From Cupriavidus sp. WKF15 (lineage in GTDB: Bacteria; Pseudomonadota; Gammaproteobacteria; Burkholderiales; Burkholderiaceae), in NCBI RefSeq assembly GCF_029278605.1, contig NZ_CP119572.1:620001-684000 (forward strand): a stretch of DNA of 64,000 nucleotides, given 5' to 3'. The translations under genes and the position numbers were made by a program. The notes beneath the pieces were generated by a model. The model made no database searches, was not told the origin of the DNA, and saw only the letters and a list, made by a program, of their open reading frames with translations. Positions 63,520 through 64,000 of the stretch are shown piece by piece. Within the stretch, counting starts at the first letter, position 1. The number at the start of each line of letters is the position of its first letter.

Positions 63520-64000
63520 TCAAGCCCGCGCCGTACCCCCATCCTCAACCAACGCATCCCGGTCGGCATACCGCGCAGCAATCACCGAGCACACGATCAG
63601 CTGCAGCTGGTGATAGACCATCAGCGGCAGCACCAGCAGGCCCAGCGCCGGATGCCCGGCGAACAGGATGTTGGCCATCGGAATGCCGTTGGCCAGGCTC
63701 TTCTTGGAGCCGCAGAAAACAGCAGTGATCTCGTCCTCGACACTGAAGCGCAGCCGGCGCGCGACGAAGGTGGTCGTGCCCAGCACAACGAACAGCAGCA
63801 TGGCGGCCAGCCCCATCACCGCGGCAATGGTCTGCCACTGGTAGTGGTGCCACAGGCCTTCGGCGGTCGCGTCGCAGAACGACGAGTAGACGATCAGCAC
63901 GATCACGCCGCGGTCGATCTTGCTGGTGATCTGCTTCTTCTTCGCGAGCCAGTTGCCGATCAGCGGACGCAGCAGCTGGCCCAGCGCGAACGGCAGCAGC
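63520..64000 (-). CDS. Bile acid:sodium symporter-like transporter (partial, runs off the right edge)
   Basis: The C-terminal 160 or so residues of a BASS-fold membrane protein of the YfeH type (PF13593). It contains LLPFALGQLLRPLIGNWLAK, the conserved FCGSKKSLANGIPMANILF and a last helix LLVLPLMVYHQLQLIVCSVI. The beginning lies beyond 64000. It is convergent with amiC. Confidence 0.88.
   Translation of the reverse strand, partial: LLPFALGQLLRPLIGNWLAKKKQITSKIDRGVIVLIVYSSFCDATAEGLWHHYQWQTIAAVMGLAAMLLFVVLGTTTFVARRLRFSVEDEITAVFCGSKKSLANGIPMANILFAGHPALGLLVLPLMVYHQLQLIVCSVIAARYADRDALVEDGGTARA

Noticed and set aside
1..64000. CRISPR arrays and rRNA or tRNA genes
   Set aside because: No regularly spaced repeats and no convincing tRNA or rRNA sequence were found by eye on either strand.

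Overview
The window looks like a chromosome segment from a Burkholderiales bacterium, most likely Cupriavidus. This rests on the high GC content, orphan Bug-type (TctC) solute receptors, an MdtABC-type efflux operon, PlsY, QueG, TsaE, AmiC and a shared intergenic repeat near both edges. The species is inferred from gene content only.

The core segments are about 1-9184 and 55606-64000. On the left are a divergent RND efflux operon (mdtABC-like, minus strand), a two-component system (plus strand) and plsY. On the right are xerD, ogt, a Bug receptor, a chalcone-isomerase-like protein, an AEC transporter, queG, tsaE, amiC and the end of a bile-acid:sodium-symporter-like gene. A ybaK (Cys-tRNA(Pro)/Pro-tRNA deacylase family) gene is split: its 3' part lies at 8835-9184 and its 5' part at 55606-55753.

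An island of about 46.4 kb (9185-55605) sits inside that ybaK. Its ends carry 12-base inverted arms (11 of 12 identical) next to a 6-base junction, the expected layout of a tyrosine-recombinase core site. The left end carries an overlapping operon of three tyrosine recombinases plus a small helix-turn-helix/coiled-coil protein, matching the ginABCD layout of GInt-type islands. Convergent with this operon is a complete, diverged ybaK. The element therefore appears to carry a replacement for the gene it breaks.

The cargo falls into three parts. (1) 15.2-19.5 kb is a gene-poor region holding an IS91-family element (tyrosine recombinase plus HUH transposase) and a perfect 28-base inverted repeat. 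(2) 19.5-47.8 kb is a catabolic region. It holds a Crp/Fnr regulator, a Rieske oxygenase and its distant reductase, a hemerythrin, a Bug receptor, a fumarylacetoacetase-family hydrolase, a 2-hydroxyacid dehydrogenase, an IlvD/Edd dehydratase, a fused indolepyruvate ferredoxin oxidoreductase-type enzyme, a porin, medium- and short-chain dehydrogenases, a serine-hydrolase-fold protein, a pntAA-pntAB-pntB transhydrogenase and an aminoglycoside-phosphotransferase-fold protein. Several broken duplicates lie among them. A 16-base palindrome, TGTCR-N6-TGACA, recurs upstream of several of these genes. At three places it is centred 41.5 bases before the predicted start of transcription (42.5 at a fourth), as in class II Crp/Fnr activation. 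(3) 48.2-55.6 kb has lower GC and holds a membrane protein, an abortive-infection family protein, two proteins with HEPN-like features, a DUF4238 protein, an XRE regulator with two operators, an unknown protein and a DEDDh exonuclease. It looks like a defence-type module.

The catabolic genes plausibly form one regulon for oxygenase-initiated breakdown of an aromatic or cyclic acid. The substrate cannot be read from the sequence.
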